64,000 nt of DNA from Clostridium_AD sp050717535 (GCF_050717535.1 NZ_JBOITM010000028.1:124001-188000), one strand, 5' to 3'; counted from the stretch's first letter, positions 18,775 through 27,253 are shown. Program-made: numbers and translations. Notes: generated from the sequence alone by a model not told the origin.

Positions 18775-18775
18775 A

Positions 18776-18820
18776 TTAGAATGAGTTAATAGAAAATTTT
18801 TGCATGTTAATTCATTCTAA
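18776..18820 (+). promoter_or_regulatory. Stem-loop at the 5' end of the HPr mRNA
   Basis: Positions 18776-18789 pair with 18807-18820 (fourteen pairs, one G-U) around a 17-base loop. It begins right after the -10 box, so it would sit at the 5' end of the transcript. It may stabilise the mRNA or be an operator. It lacks a T-tail, which argues against a terminator for the preceding gene. Confidence 0.45.
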
Positions 18821-18844
18821 TATTAAACTATTGAGGTGAGGGAA

Positions 18845-19105
18845 TTGGTATCAAAAGAGGTTATGGTTAATAATTCTAAGGGACTGCATGCAAGACCAGC
18901 TACATTATTAGTAAGAAAGGCAGCTTCTTTCAAATCAGATATAGGTATAGAGTATATGGGTAAAAGGGCAAATGTTAAAAGCTTAATAGGTATTTTATCT
19001 CTAGGAGTTGGTTCTAATAGCATTGTAAACGTTACAGTTAATGGCGACGATGAAAAATTAGCCTTAGAAGGAATAGTAAACCTTATTAATTCTTTAGAAG
19101 AATAA
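18845..19105 (+). CDS. ptsH: HPr family phosphocarrier protein
   Basis: HPr carries phosphate from enzyme I to sugar-specific PTS enzymes II and, when phosphorylated on Ser46, acts with CcpA in catabolite control. Starting at the TTG at 18845 gives 86 residues. It places the active histidine exactly at His15 (KGLHARPAT) and the regulatory serine at Ser46 (NVKSLIGILS), the canonical numbering. AGGTG lies six bases upstream. An in-frame GTG at 18836 lies inside the ribosome binding site. No ptsI is adjacent. Both sites are intact, so it is HPr rather than a Crh-type protein. Confidence 0.9.
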   Translation: MVSKEVMVNNSKGLHARPATLLVRKAASFKSDIGIEYMGKRANVKSLIGILSLGVGSNSIVNVTVNGDDEKLALEGIVNLINSLEE

Positions 19106-19169
19106 TTGTTCATCTAAAAAAATAACAAGTCAAAGATTTTATGGATATTTATGAAGAGGTCTTGTAGCC

Positions 19170-19222
19170 TGTAAATTTTAAAAAGCTGCTAACTTAAGGT
19201 TTGCAGCTTTTTAAAATTTACA
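19170..19222. terminator. Long bidirectional terminator-like hairpin
   Basis: A perfect 20-pair stem (19170-19189 with 19203-19222) with a 13-base loop and internal A5/T5 runs lies 65 nt after the HPr gene and 28 nt before the recombinase gene. It should stop HPr transcripts. Confidence 0.75.
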
Positions 19223-19249
19223 TGAATTGAAATTATTAAAGGAGATTAT

Positions 19250-20227
19250 ATGTTAAATAAACTTATAGAATTCAACTCTAATTCAAATGTGATTTTAAAT
19301 GATAAAAACTTTATAAGGTATTTTCTTGAGATTAAATCTAGAAAAAGTATTTATACTGCTAAAAGTTATGAATGTGATATAAAAGATTTTTTTTGTGTTA
19401 ACTCTATTTCTGATATTACTCTAGAAGATATCAAGAAGGTATCTATATTACATTCGCAAAACTATATAATAAGATTAATGGATAAGAATATGTCCTCTGC
19501 GACTATAAATAGAAAAATATCCTCATTAAGTGCACTTTATAGGTGGTTATTAAAATACCAAGATAATTCTACAGATATTCATATAATTAAATATAATCCT
19601 TTTGGAAATCTAAAAGAAGAGAAACCAGTTATAAATAACAAAGAAACTGAGTTTTTAACAAAAGAAGAGTGTGTGGTTTTATTAAAAAGCATAGACACAT
19701 CAACGATACTAGGACATAGAAATAAGACTATATTGGCACTTGCTTTAACCACTGCTTTAAGAAAATCAGAAATCATAAATATTAAGATAAAACATATTAC
19801 TACATACACTGGTTATGATGTTGTAAAAGTAAGGAGAAAAGGTGGTAAAGAGGATATAGTAAAACTTCAAAAAGAGGTTCTGGCTATGATTAATAAATAT
19901 ATAGTGATTACTAAAAGGAATAAGCTAACTAGTGGAGAGGAATATTTATTTATTGGACATTCAACCAATGGAAATAATAAAGAAAAACTAAATGCAAGTA
20001 CATTAAATTATATGATAAAAAAGGTATGTAAAAATGCAGGTATAGATAAAAACCTGCAAGTTCATTCTACTAGGCATACAGCTATTACACTTGCAATACT
20101 GGCAGGGGCCACTGTGGAGAAAGTGAGAGATTTTGCTGCACATAAAAATTTAGCTACTACAAATAGATATATTCATTCAGTGGAAAAGTTGAAAGACAAT
20201 GCTGGAGATCTAATAGATGTACTCTAA
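19250..20227 (+). CDS. Orphan tyrosine recombinase (XerC/D-like)
   Basis: This 325-residue site-specific recombinase has an N-terminal SAM-like core-binding domain (about 20-115). The C-terminal catalytic domain has the full set of active residues: R171 (TTALRKSEI), lysine in the RRKGGKED turn, H272-x-x-R275 (HSTRHTAIT), H298 and the nucleophile Y307. AAAGGAG precedes the ATG. No neighbouring transposase, excisionase, cargo genes or direct-repeat att sites were seen, so it looks like a stand-alone recombinase. Whether it works at dif or elsewhere is unknown. Confidence 0.88.
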   Translation: MLNKLIEFNSNSNVILNDKNFIRYFLEIKSRKSIYTAKSYECDIKDFFCVNSISDITLEDIKKVSILHSQNYIIRLMDKNMSSATINRKISSLSALYRWLLKYQDNSTDIHIIKYNPFGNLKEEKPVINNKETEFLTKEECVVLLKSIDTSTILGHRNKTILALALTTALRKSEIINIKIKHITTYTGYDVVKVRRKGGKEDIVKLQKEVLAMINKYIVITKRNKLTSGEEYLFIGHSTNGNNKEKLNASTLNYMIKKVCKNAGIDKNLQVHSTRHTAITLAILAGATVEKVRDFAAHKNLATTNRYIHSVEKLKDNAGDLIDVL

Positions 20228-20459
20228 ACGTTATTGAATCTTAAAATCTAAAAAATAGATTTTATATACATGGTAGATTTTCAGATGGTTTAGTTATAGT
20301 TAGCATTATGCTAAATATGGCTATATGGATAACCAATAACATTGGGTGGCCATTATACCTGTTAATCAGTTTTGGATGATTAAGAAGGTCTAATAGCTGT
20401 TAAAATGGATACTAAGTAGTGACTATTAGATGAAGAATATATAGGAGCAGGAGGAAAAT

Positions 20460-21704
20460 ATGAAAATTGGATATGCATGTATACCACTTACTGTAAATGC
20501 AAGAACAAATAGAAGGCTGACTCTAAAAAATTTTTCTGAAAAAATGTTTTTAGAAGTTGTGGAGCAAAATTTAATAGATTTAAGGGAAATACTCGAAAAT
20601 AATGAGAAATATAGCATAAAATTGTTTAGGATAAGCTCAGACATAATTCCACTGGGAAGTCATAGCATTAATGAAGTTAACTGGCATAAATATTTTGAGA
20701 GTGAATTAAAAGAGATAGGAGAATTTATAAAAAAATGTAGTATGAGGGTTTCTATGCACCCAGGACAATATACAGTCCTAAATGCAGAAAAAGAAGATAT
20801 TGTTGAAAAAGCAATTAAGGATCTAGAATATCATTCTAGATTCCTTGATGATTTGGGTGTAGATTCAAGCAATAAGATAATACTCCATATTGGTGGCGGT
20901 TATGGAGATAAGGATCTTGCTATGAATAGGTTTATTGAAAATTTCAAAAGATTATCAGCTTCAGTAAAGAATAGGCTTGTAATTGAAAATGATGATAGAA
21001 CATTCAATATTAATGATTTACTTTTTATAAGTGGTAAAATTAATATACCAGTGATATTTGATAACCTTCACCATGAGTGTAATCATGAAATAGAGATGTC
21101 TATAAAAAAAATAATGAGTAAGGTAGTTAAAACATGGAAAAAAGAAGATGGCAGTCCAAAAGTCCATTATAGTCAACAAGATTTATGTAAACATTTAGGA
21201 GCTCACTCAAAGACTATAATGGTTAAAGAATTTCTAAAATACTATGAAGAAGTTAAAGAATTTAATCTTGATATTATGTTAGAAGTAAAAGATAAGGATA
21301 TATCGGCTATAAAATGCAATCTTATAGTTAGTAACATGAATAAAATATTAAAACATGTAATTGTAGAAAGGCAGTGGGCAAAATATAAATATCTACTAAT
21401 GGAAATAAATTATAAATATTATAAAGAGTGTAGTAGAATGGTAAAAGAGAAATGCAGTATTCAGTATTTCTATGAGTACATAGATGAAATAATGAATCTT
21501 GGTGTAGAAGATGGAAGTTTTATAAATACGGCAGAACATGTTTGGGGTTATGTGAAAAATAATGCTACGGATAGAGAACAAATGCATTTTAAAAAACTTC
21601 TCTTGGATATGGAACATAAAGAAAAGGTTAAGCTTTATTTGAAAAAATTATGTGACAAGTATAGTGCTGAGTATATACTTAGTTCGTATTATTTTTACTA
21701 TTAA
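20460..21704 (+). CDS. uvsE: UV DNA damage endonuclease UvsE
   Basis: UvsE (UVDE) nicks DNA 5' of pyrimidine dimers and other lesions, an alternative excision-repair route known in spores and stress-tolerant bacteria. The N-terminal 290 residues match the TIM-barrel family: MKIGYACIPL start, FRISSDIIPLGSH, RVSMHPGQYTVLN, LHIGGGYGDK, LVIENDDRTFN, VIFDNLHHECNH, with metal-binding His and Glu residues in place. At 414 residues it carries an extra C-terminal region of about 100 residues, as in other clostridial and Bacillus versions. GCAGGAGG precedes the ATG. Confidence 0.93.
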   Translation: MKIGYACIPLTVNARTNRRLTLKNFSEKMFLEVVEQNLIDLREILENNEKYSIKLFRISSDIIPLGSHSINEVNWHKYFESELKEIGEFIKKCSMRVSMHPGQYTVLNAEKEDIVEKAIKDLEYHSRFLDDLGVDSSNKIILHIGGGYGDKDLAMNRFIENFKRLSASVKNRLVIENDDRTFNINDLLFISGKINIPVIFDNLHHECNHEIEMSIKKIMSKVVKTWKKEDGSPKVHYSQQDLCKHLGAHSKTIMVKEFLKYYEEVKEFNLDIMLEVKDKDISAIKCNLIVSNMNKILKHVIVERQWAKYKYLLMEINYKYYKECSRMVKEKCSIQYFYEYIDEIMNLGVEDGSFINTAEHVWGYVKNNATDREQMHFKKLLLDMEHKEKVKLYLKKLCDKYSAEYILSSYYFYY

Positions 21705-21737
21705 TCTATAATATTTAATCTTTAGGGGGGCATATAA

Positions 21738-22379
21738 ATGTCTTATAATATTAAAATAATTAAAGAAAATCAACATAAAACAAGTGAATGGTCTGGGGGT
21801 ACAACAACACAGCTCTATATTTACCCTGAGAATTCACTATATAGTGAACGTAAATTCAAATGGAGACTTAGTTCTGCAAAGGTTGAAGTAGAAAAATCTA
21901 TATTTACTTCTTTACCAGGAATTTCTAGGCACATTATGGTACTTGAGGGAGAACTGTTTCTTGAACATGAAGGACATCACAAGGCTGCGTTAAAAGCATT
22001 GCAGCAGGATACTTTTAGTGGAGACTGGACGACAACAAGCTTTGGTAAAGTTACAGATTTTAATTTGATGCTGGCACAAGGTTACAAGGGTGAATTAGAA
22101 GCTATTTCTTTTAATAGTGGAGAGCACAAAGATATATTATTATACAGTAATGCGAACGATGCTAAAGCGTTTTCTCAAATCACAGAAGCATTTTATATTG
22201 TTCAAGGTTATATAGAGATAGATACTGGATTAAAGAAAAAAACAGGGTTGAGTAAAGGTGACTTAATAATGGTAACTAGAACAGGGAAAGAAACTACTTC
22301 AGAGTTTAAAATTAATAGTAGATGTAAAGAAGAATCTAAAATGGTAAAGGCTTCAATATTTTATTATGAAAATTCATAA
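21738..22379 (+). CDS. HutD/Ves family protein
   Basis: This 213-residue protein is a bicupin of the HutD/Ves family. The signature begins NQHKTSEWSGGTTTQLYIYP and continues FKWRLSSAKVEV, LPGISRHIMVLEGEL and DTFSGDWTT. HutD occurs with histidine-utilisation genes elsewhere, and Ves is a cold- or stress-linked protein in E. coli. No hut genes are nearby, so the Ves-like or an unknown role is as likely. GGGGGG lies about ten bases before the ATG. Confidence 0.85.
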   Translation: MSYNIKIIKENQHKTSEWSGGTTTQLYIYPENSLYSERKFKWRLSSAKVEVEKSIFTSLPGISRHIMVLEGELFLEHEGHHKAALKALQQDTFSGDWTTTSFGKVTDFNLMLAQGYKGELEAISFNSGEHKDILLYSNANDAKAFSQITEAFYIVQGYIEIDTGLKKKTGLSKGDLIMVTRTGKETTSEFKINSRCKEESKMVKASIFYYENS

Positions 22380-22433
22380 ATAATTTAAAGTAAAGTATTA
22401 TACATATTAGATTAAATTCAAAGGGAGACAAAC

Positions 22434-23201
22434 ATGAAGAAATCCGATTGGCGTGTGAAATTTGCTATATTATTAATACTTTCATCAGTATTATTATATT
22501 CTTTTCACTATTTTATTTTTAGAGATGCACATCATATATTTATATATCTTGTAGGGGACTTGGCATTTATACCTATTGAAGTTTTATTGGTATCATTAGT
22601 TGTTGATGGAGTTATTAAAATAAGAGAACGGCAAGGCCTAATAGAAAAACTTAATTTAATAATAGGGGTATATTTTAATGAAGTAGGAACTAATATTTTA
22701 AAATATTGTACATTAATTGATCCATACTTAGATGAAATAGCAAACTTTCTTATTGTTAAGCGGAATTGGGAAGAAAAAGATTTTAAAAAAGCATTAGAAA
22801 AGTGCAAAAATTATAATTATGAAATTGAATTCCACAAAATTGATTTGGAGAAAATGAATGAGTTTCTATTAAGCAAAAGAGGGTTTTTACTTAGATTATT
22901 AGAAAATCCGAATTTATTGGAACATGAAACATTTACTCATTTATTAACGGCAGTTTTTCATTTAGAAGATGAGTTATCTTCAAGGAATTTATCAGAACTA
23001 CGTGATGATGAAAAAGAACATTTAGAAATTGATATAAAAAGAGTATACAATGCAAGTGTAAGTCAGTGGGTTTTGTATATGAAGCACTTAAAAAATACTT
23101 TTCCATATTTATTTGTAACGGCAATGTCAAATAATCCGTTTGACACGCGAAGTAAAGAAGCCATAGAAAAACATATTATGACTACATATTATAGAAAATA
23201 A
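22434..23201 (+). CDS. Uncharacterised protein with two N-terminal membrane helices
   Basis: I do not recognise this 255-residue protein. Residues 8-28 and about 38-60 are hydrophobic helices, and the remainder (from IRERQGLIEKLN) is a charged, mainly helical cytoplasmic domain. The domain has short acidic runs (SELRDDEKEHLEIDIKRVY) and a conserved-looking region SQWVLYMKHLKNTFPYLF. There is no signal-peptide cleavage site and no catalytic motif that I can identify. It has a GGGAGA site and a strong downstream terminator, and is probably its own unit. It could be a membrane-associated sensor or scaffold, but this is a guess. Confidence 0.7.
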   Translation: MKKSDWRVKFAILLILSSVLLYSFHYFIFRDAHHIFIYLVGDLAFIPIEVLLVSLVVDGVIKIRERQGLIEKLNLIIGVYFNEVGTNILKYCTLIDPYLDEIANFLIVKRNWEEKDFKKALEKCKNYNYEIEFHKIDLEKMNEFLLSKRGFLLRLLENPNLLEHETFTHLLTAVFHLEDELSSRNLSELRDDEKEHLEIDIKRVYNASVSQWVLYMKHLKNTFPYLFVTAMSNNPFDTRSKEAIEKHIMTTYYRK

Positions 23202-23217
23202 TTATTTTGTAAAAAGT

Positions 23218-23264
23218 AAACTCTCGCCTTATTAGATGTATTTTAATATAGCGAGAGTTTTTAT
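23218..23264 (+). terminator. Intrinsic terminator
   Basis: A perfect ten-pair stem (23218-23227 with 23251-23260) with a 23-base loop and a T-rich tail ends the uncharacterised membrane-protein gene. Confidence 0.8.
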
Positions 23265-23288
23265 TGTCAACAAAAATAAATTTAAAAG

Positions 23289-23302
23289 CAAACATTTGTT
23301 TG
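23289..23302. promoter_or_regulatory. Possible degenerate LexA-like inverted repeat upstream of ssb
   Basis: CAAAC-ATTT-GTTTG is a perfect inverted repeat with the same geometry as a LexA box but with A/T in place of key G/C positions. It lies 62 nt upstream of a single-stranded-DNA binding protein gene. SOS control is only a possibility. Confidence 0.25.
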
Positions 23303-23363
23303 TATAAAAGTTATTTTTGGTGGCAATAATTAAAAATGCAATCAAATAAAAAGGAGAGATATT

Positions 23364-23693
23364 ATGAATAATGTATCACTAATAGGAAGAATAACAAGAG
23401 ATTTAGAACTAAAAGATTTTAACGATGGGAAAGGGTTTTATACTAAATTCACATTAGCAATTGACAGAGCACCACGTAAGGATTCGCAACCAGAAGCAGA
23501 TTTTATAAGTATTTTGGTATGGAATGCATTAGCTGAAACTATGTGTAAGTATTTAGGTAAAGGAAGCCAAATTGGTTTAACTGGTAGACTTTGTAGTAGT
23601 AGTTATATAGATAAAGATGGAAACAAAAAATATAGTACAGAAGTTGTGGCAGAGGAATTTAAATTTCTAGATAAAAAGAAAGAAATCGTATAA
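23364..23693 (+). CDS. ssb: Short single-stranded DNA-binding protein (secondary SSB)
   Basis: This OB-fold protein has 109 residues. It starts MNNVSLIGRITRDLEL and contains YTKFTLAIDR, ISILVWNALAETMCKYLGKGSQIGLTGRL and TEVVAEEFKFL. It lacks the glycine-rich linker and acidic DDDIPF-type tip that recruits repair proteins in the main SSB. It is therefore probably an accessory paralogue, comparable to SsbB-type proteins of Firmicutes. AAGGAGAG precedes the ATG. Its genomic isolation from rpsF/rpsR supports the accessory reading. Confidence 0.88.
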   Translation: MNNVSLIGRITRDLELKDFNDGKGFYTKFTLAIDRAPRKDSQPEADFISILVWNALAETMCKYLGKGSQIGLTGRLCSSSYIDKDGNKKYSTEVVAEEFKFLDKKKEIV

Positions 23694-23813
23694 TTTCTAT
23701 AAAACTACCAACATGATGAACTTATTATAAATAACTTTTTACAATTAGTTAGAAAAGAAAATGCATTTGTAGTAATATATAGATACTAGTTTATATAATA
23801 TGGAGGTGCGTTT

Positions 23814-24293
23814 ATGAAGACTATTGTTGTAGCAGGAGGATGTTTTTGGGGTGTAGAAGCTTATATGTCAAGAATAAATGGTATTACTGAAACTGTGGTT
23901 GGATATGCAAATGGAACAAAGAAGAACCCCACTTACGATGAGGTATGTGCTGGCAACACCGGGCATGCGGAGGCTTGTTTAATAAGATATGATGAGGATA
24001 TTGTATCCCTTGAAAAAATATTAAATAAATTTTGGGGAATAATAGATCCCACAGTTTCTAATAGACAAGGACCTGATATAGGGACTCAATATAGAAGTGG
24101 TATTTTTTACTCCCATAGTAAGGATTTAGATGTTATATTAAAAACAGTGGATGAAATCCAAAATAAATATCAAAAACCAATACTTACAGAAATAAAACCT
24201 CTTTCTTGTTTTTATGATGCTGAAGATTATCATCAAAAATACTTGCAAAAAAATCCGGGAGGTTACTGCCACATTAATTTAAATACTGATTAA
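23814..24293 (+). CDS. msrA: Peptide-methionine (S)-S-oxide reductase
   Basis: MsrA repairs oxidised methionine S-sulfoxide in proteins. The 159-residue protein has the GGCFWG catalytic motif with nucleophile Cys10, the GYANGTKKNPTYDEVCAGNTGHAEA region and GPDIGTQYRSGIFY. The C terminus (HQKYLQKNPGGYCHIN) holds a possible resolving cysteine. There is no fused MsrB domain. TGGAGGTG precedes the ATG. It is followed by two hairpins. Confidence 0.95.
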   Translation: MKTIVVAGGCFWGVEAYMSRINGITETVVGYANGTKKNPTYDEVCAGNTGHAEACLIRYDEDIVSLEKILNKFWGIIDPTVSNRQGPDIGTQYRSGIFYSHSKDLDVILKTVDEIQNKYQKPILTEIKPLSCFYDAEDYHQKYLQKNPGGYCHINLNTD

Positions 24294-24360
24294 CTTATAG
24301 TTGTTAAACTATAAGTTTATTTGACACTTGAAACTTCTTGGTTTTGCCAAGAGGTTTTTT
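24292..24360 (+). terminator. Double hairpin terminator after msrA
   Basis: The first stem pairs 24292-24300 with 24309-24317 and overlaps the msrA stop. The second pairs 24332-24341 with 24347-24356 (one G-U) and is followed by six T's. The second is the better terminator. Confidence 0.8.
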
Positions 24361-24374
24361 ATGTTTTATAGTAT

Positions 24375-24403
24375 TAGACAAAATAAAAAGTAATAGGTAT
24401 AAT
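24375..24403 (+). promoter_or_regulatory. Promoter of the sigma-54 activator gene
   Basis: TAGACA at 24375-24380 and TATAAT at 24398-24403 are spaced by 17 nt, about 50 nt before the start codon. Confidence 0.6.
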
Positions 24404-24450
24404 TAAATAAATATAATTACATCATAATTCTATTGAAGGGGAGGATTTAT

Positions 24451-26439
24451 TTGCCAAATAAAAAGCTGCTAGATAATGATGAAGATATTATAAAAAAATG
24501 GCAATTATTTGTTTCAAAGGGAATTTTAAAACAAAATGGACTTCGTGATATTATTTCAGAGTCTTGGGAAAGAAGTAAATTATATGGTATAGATCCCTTT
24601 AAACAGGATTTTCCCGTTGAACTTACTGAAGATGATTTAAAAAAGAAGTATAAGGAATTTTTACCCCTACTCGAGACAGCTAAATCATTTATGCAAACAT
24701 TGTATAACTTAATACAAAATTCTGGTTTTATGATTCGTTTAACTGACCGAGATGGATATGTATTAGATCATATCGGAGAGGATAGCTTACTACGAAAACA
24801 TAGATTTCAAATATTACAAGATGGATATAATATAAAAGAAGAAGTAATAGGTACTAATGCCATAGGGCTTTCATTAATATATGGTGAGCCAATACAAGTA
24901 CTTGGTGGGGAACATTATTTACACGAATACCATAATTGGACTTCATCTGCTTGTCCTATAAAAGATGAAAAGGGTGAGATTTTAGGGGTATTAAGTATAA
25001 CAGGTAACAATGAATTTGTACATCCACATACGCTAGGTATGGTAGTAGCTGCAGCAAAAGCCATAGAAAAAGAAATGAAGCTCGAGCATTCCAATAAAAA
25101 GTTGAAAATAGTCAATGAACAATTTTATCAAATTACAGAATCAATTTCTGAGGGAATTATTAGAATTGATAATAAAGGACATATAACTAGTATGAATAGA
25201 TTTGCAAGAAATTTATTAGGATATAGTGAAAAAAATATTCGTAATATGCACATAGATGATGTTTTATCTACTAATAGTGGGAAGGGTATTGTAAATGCTG
25301 TAAATAAGGGAATAGAGTATCAGGAGGAAGAGGCAGACTTTACTACAAAAATGGGTAGAAGTAAAACATGTATAGTCAATGTTACCCCTATAAGGTTTTT
25401 TAGGTCGACGGATTTGGGTGGGGTGGTAATAACCTTTAAAGAAAATAAAGTTGTTTTAAGTATGATTAATAGAATTGTTGGAGCTAATGCAAGATTTACA
25501 TTTGCTGATATATTTGGGAAAAGTGAAAATATAACTCATTCAATTAAACTTGCTGGAATTGCTGCGAAAACTGATGATACTATACTTCTTCAAGGGGAGA
25601 GCGGCACCGGTAAAGAAATGTTTACACAAGCTATACATAATGCTAGTAAAAGAAAAGATAGGCCCTTTGTGTTTTTAAATTGTGGTGCTATTCCTCGTGA
25701 TCTAGTTTCTAGTGAACTTTTTGGGTATGTAGAAGGTGCTTTTACTGGAGCTAAAAGAGGAGGACATCCAGGAAAATTTGAACTTGCAGATGGAGGAACG
25801 ATATTCCTTGATGAGATAGGAGATATGCCTTTAGATGTTCAGATAAGTTTGCTTAGGGTTTTAGAGGAACGTGTGGTAGTAAGAGTTGGAGGACATGAGG
25901 TTATACCAATTAATGTTAGAGTCATAGCTGCCACAAACAAAGATTTAAAAAAAGAAGTGGAACTCGGAAAATTTCGAAGTGATTTGTTTTATAGAATAAA
26001 TGTTATGCCAATTTATATTTCTTCACTTAGAGAAAGAAAAGAGGATATTAAGATATTTATTGATTATTTTTGTGAAAAATTTTGCGAATCCAATGATAAA
26101 CATATAAAAAAACTAAGTGAAAGTTTTTATGGAGGTATGATTAATTATAATTGGCCAGGAAATGTCCGCGAACTACAGAATGTTATGCAACTTGTATTAA
26201 ATGTAGCTGAAAATAATAGTGTGCTTACAAGTAAGAACTTACCAAGCTATATAAACGAAATGGAAAATATTGGAGAACTAAGTGGCGCGAAGCAAATATA
26301 TACATTAGAGCAAATTGAGAAAAATGCTATTATGCAAACCTTGATGGATGTAAATGATAATATAGCAGCAGCTGCTAGGGTATTGGGTATAGGGAGAAGC
26401 ACTTTGTATAGGAAAATGGAAAAATATAAGATTAGTTAA
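24451..26439 (+). CDS. Sigma-54-dependent Fis-family activator with GAF and PAS domains
   Basis: This 662-residue AcoR-type enhancer-binding protein probably activates the adjacent antiporter operon. A GAF-like sensor spans about residues 70-205 and a PAS domain about 225-335. The AAA+ domain has Walker A GESGTGKE at about 382-389, the sigma-54-contacting GAFTGAK loop at about 429-435, and the DEIGDMP Walker B region. A C-terminal Fis-type helix-turn-helix (ARVLGIGRSTLYRKMEKY) binds DNA. The TTG at 24451 is preceded by GGGGAGG with a six-base spacer. The ligand is unknown. Confidence 0.92.
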   Translation: MPNKKLLDNDEDIIKKWQLFVSKGILKQNGLRDIISESWERSKLYGIDPFKQDFPVELTEDDLKKKYKEFLPLLETAKSFMQTLYNLIQNSGFMIRLTDRDGYVLDHIGEDSLLRKHRFQILQDGYNIKEEVIGTNAIGLSLIYGEPIQVLGGEHYLHEYHNWTSSACPIKDEKGEILGVLSITGNNEFVHPHTLGMVVAAAKAIEKEMKLEHSNKKLKIVNEQFYQITESISEGIIRIDNKGHITSMNRFARNLLGYSEKNIRNMHIDDVLSTNSGKGIVNAVNKGIEYQEEEADFTTKMGRSKTCIVNVTPIRFFRSTDLGGVVITFKENKVVLSMINRIVGANARFTFADIFGKSENITHSIKLAGIAAKTDDTILLQGESGTGKEMFTQAIHNASKRKDRPFVFLNCGAIPRDLVSSELFGYVEGAFTGAKRGGHPGKFELADGGTIFLDEIGDMPLDVQISLLRVLEERVVVRVGGHEVIPINVRVIAATNKDLKKEVELGKFRSDLFYRINVMPIYISSLRERKEDIKIFIDYFCEKFCESNDKHIKKLSESFYGGMINYNWPGNVRELQNVMQLVLNVAENNSVLTSKNLPSYINEMENIGELSGAKQIYTLEQIEKNAIMQTLMDVNDNIAAAARVLGIGRSTLYRKMEKYKIS

Positions 26440-26528
26440 TAAATATGTTAACTTTTTACTCAAATAACGATTAACGCAAAATACAGTATGCAATACCATC
26501 TTATATAATTATAAGAAACGTATTAATA

Positions 26529-26544
26529 TGATACACATGTTTCA
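26529..26544. promoter_or_regulatory. Candidate upstream activator site
   Basis: TGATACA-CA-TGTTTCA is an inverted repeat with one mismatch, about 185 nt upstream of the sigma-54 promoter. A second TGATAC half occurs near 26591. The distance and dyad form suit binding of a Fis-type enhancer-binding protein. This is an inference without a matching known motif. Confidence 0.4.
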
Positions 26545-26642
26545 AAATGGAGCATATAACCAATGCTGAAAACGATTTTATGTATTATTTTGATACGATT
26601 CATGTAAAAATTTATATTTTGTATGAATTTATTATTTTAAAT

Positions 26643-26702
26643 AAAAAAAGCAAGTTTGTGAACCGTTGAAAATCAACGGCTTATAAACTTGCTTTTTTTA
26701 TA
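26643..26702 (+). terminator. Composite intrinsic terminator after the sigma-54 activator
   Basis: An outer 15-pair stem (26643-26657 with 26685-26699) carries an inner seven-pair hairpin CCGTTGA/TCAACGG and ends in seven T's. A7/T7 on the two sides make it potentially bidirectional. Confidence 0.85.
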
Positions 26703-26711
26703 AAGAAATGA

Positions 26712-26727
26712 TGGCATGATTATTGCT
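26712..26727 (+). promoter_or_regulatory. Sigma-54 (-24/-12) promoter of the Mrp-type operon
   Basis: TGGCATG-N4-TTGCT matches the RpoN consensus TGGCAYG-N4-TTGCW at every defined base. The GG and GC dinucleotides are 12 bp apart. It lies 50 bases upstream of the first operon gene, and the gene upstream encodes a sigma-54 activator. Confidence 0.85.
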
Positions 26728-26776
26728 ATTAAATATATAACAAAGAAAGTGCAGAATATTTAGGAGGATTTTAAAT

Positions 26777-27253
26777 ATGTATTATTGGATTATATATCTA
26801 TATCTATTATTTTGGGTTGTTATTTCAGGAAATGCAAAAGTTGAAACTATTTGCATTGGTATAATAATAAGTTTGTTGGTTTCAAGATTAAATAAGGATT
26901 TAATGTGTAGCAATACAAAAATAAATTTCAGGAAAAATATAATGCCATGGATAGTTTATACCATTATATTGATAAAAGAAATATTAGTTTCAAATTTTAA
27001 TGTAGCGAAAATAGTTTTGAGTCCTAAACTAGTAATATCGCCACAGATAGTGACAATTAATACAAAAATAAAGACTGATTTTCATAAAACAATTTTTGCA
27101 AATTCAATAACATTAACACCTGGAACATTAACTATTTCAATGGATAGAGATAATATTACTGTACATTGTTTGAAAGAGGAATTTGCAAAGGGTCTAATTA
27201 ATTCAGACTTTGAAAAAATAATTTTGAAAGTTGAGGAAGATATGAATGAGTAA
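26777..27253 (+). CDS. mnhE: Na+/H+ antiporter subunit E (MrpE/MnhE/MbhA-like)
   Basis: This 158-residue membrane protein is the first gene of a nine-gene multisubunit cation/proton antiporter operon. Two N-terminal hydrophobic stretches are followed by the family's NSITLTPGTLTISMD segment and a cytoplasmic tail. TAGGAGG lies about ten bases before the ATG. It overlaps the next gene by eight bases. MrpE is needed for assembly or full activity of Mrp complexes; its mechanistic role is unclear. Confidence 0.9.
   Translation: MYYWIIYLYLLFWVVISGNAKVETICIGIIISLLVSRLNKDLMCSNTKINFRKNIMPWIVYTIILIKEILVSNFNVAKIVLSPKLVISPQIVTINTKIKTDFHKTIFANSITLTPGTLTISMDRDNITVHCLKEEFAKGLINSDFEKIILKVEEDMNE

Larger units (their letters stand above)
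26440..26776 (+). other. Regulatory intergenic region between activator and antiporter operon
   Basis: This 337-base stretch has no gene. It holds, in order, a candidate activator-binding inverted repeat (26529-26544), a composite terminator hairpin (26643-26702) and a sigma-54 promoter (26712-26727). That order is what a bacterial enhancer, activator terminator and -24/-12 promoter arrangement would look like. Confidence 0.7.

Noticed and set aside
20308..20379. Small open reading frame between recombinase and uvsE
   Set aside because: Only 23 codons, with no ribosome binding site and no recognisable features.
19250..20459. Integrated mobile element defined by the tyrosine recombinase
   Set aside because: Flanking genes are ordinary, no att repeats or cargo were found, and composition does not change.
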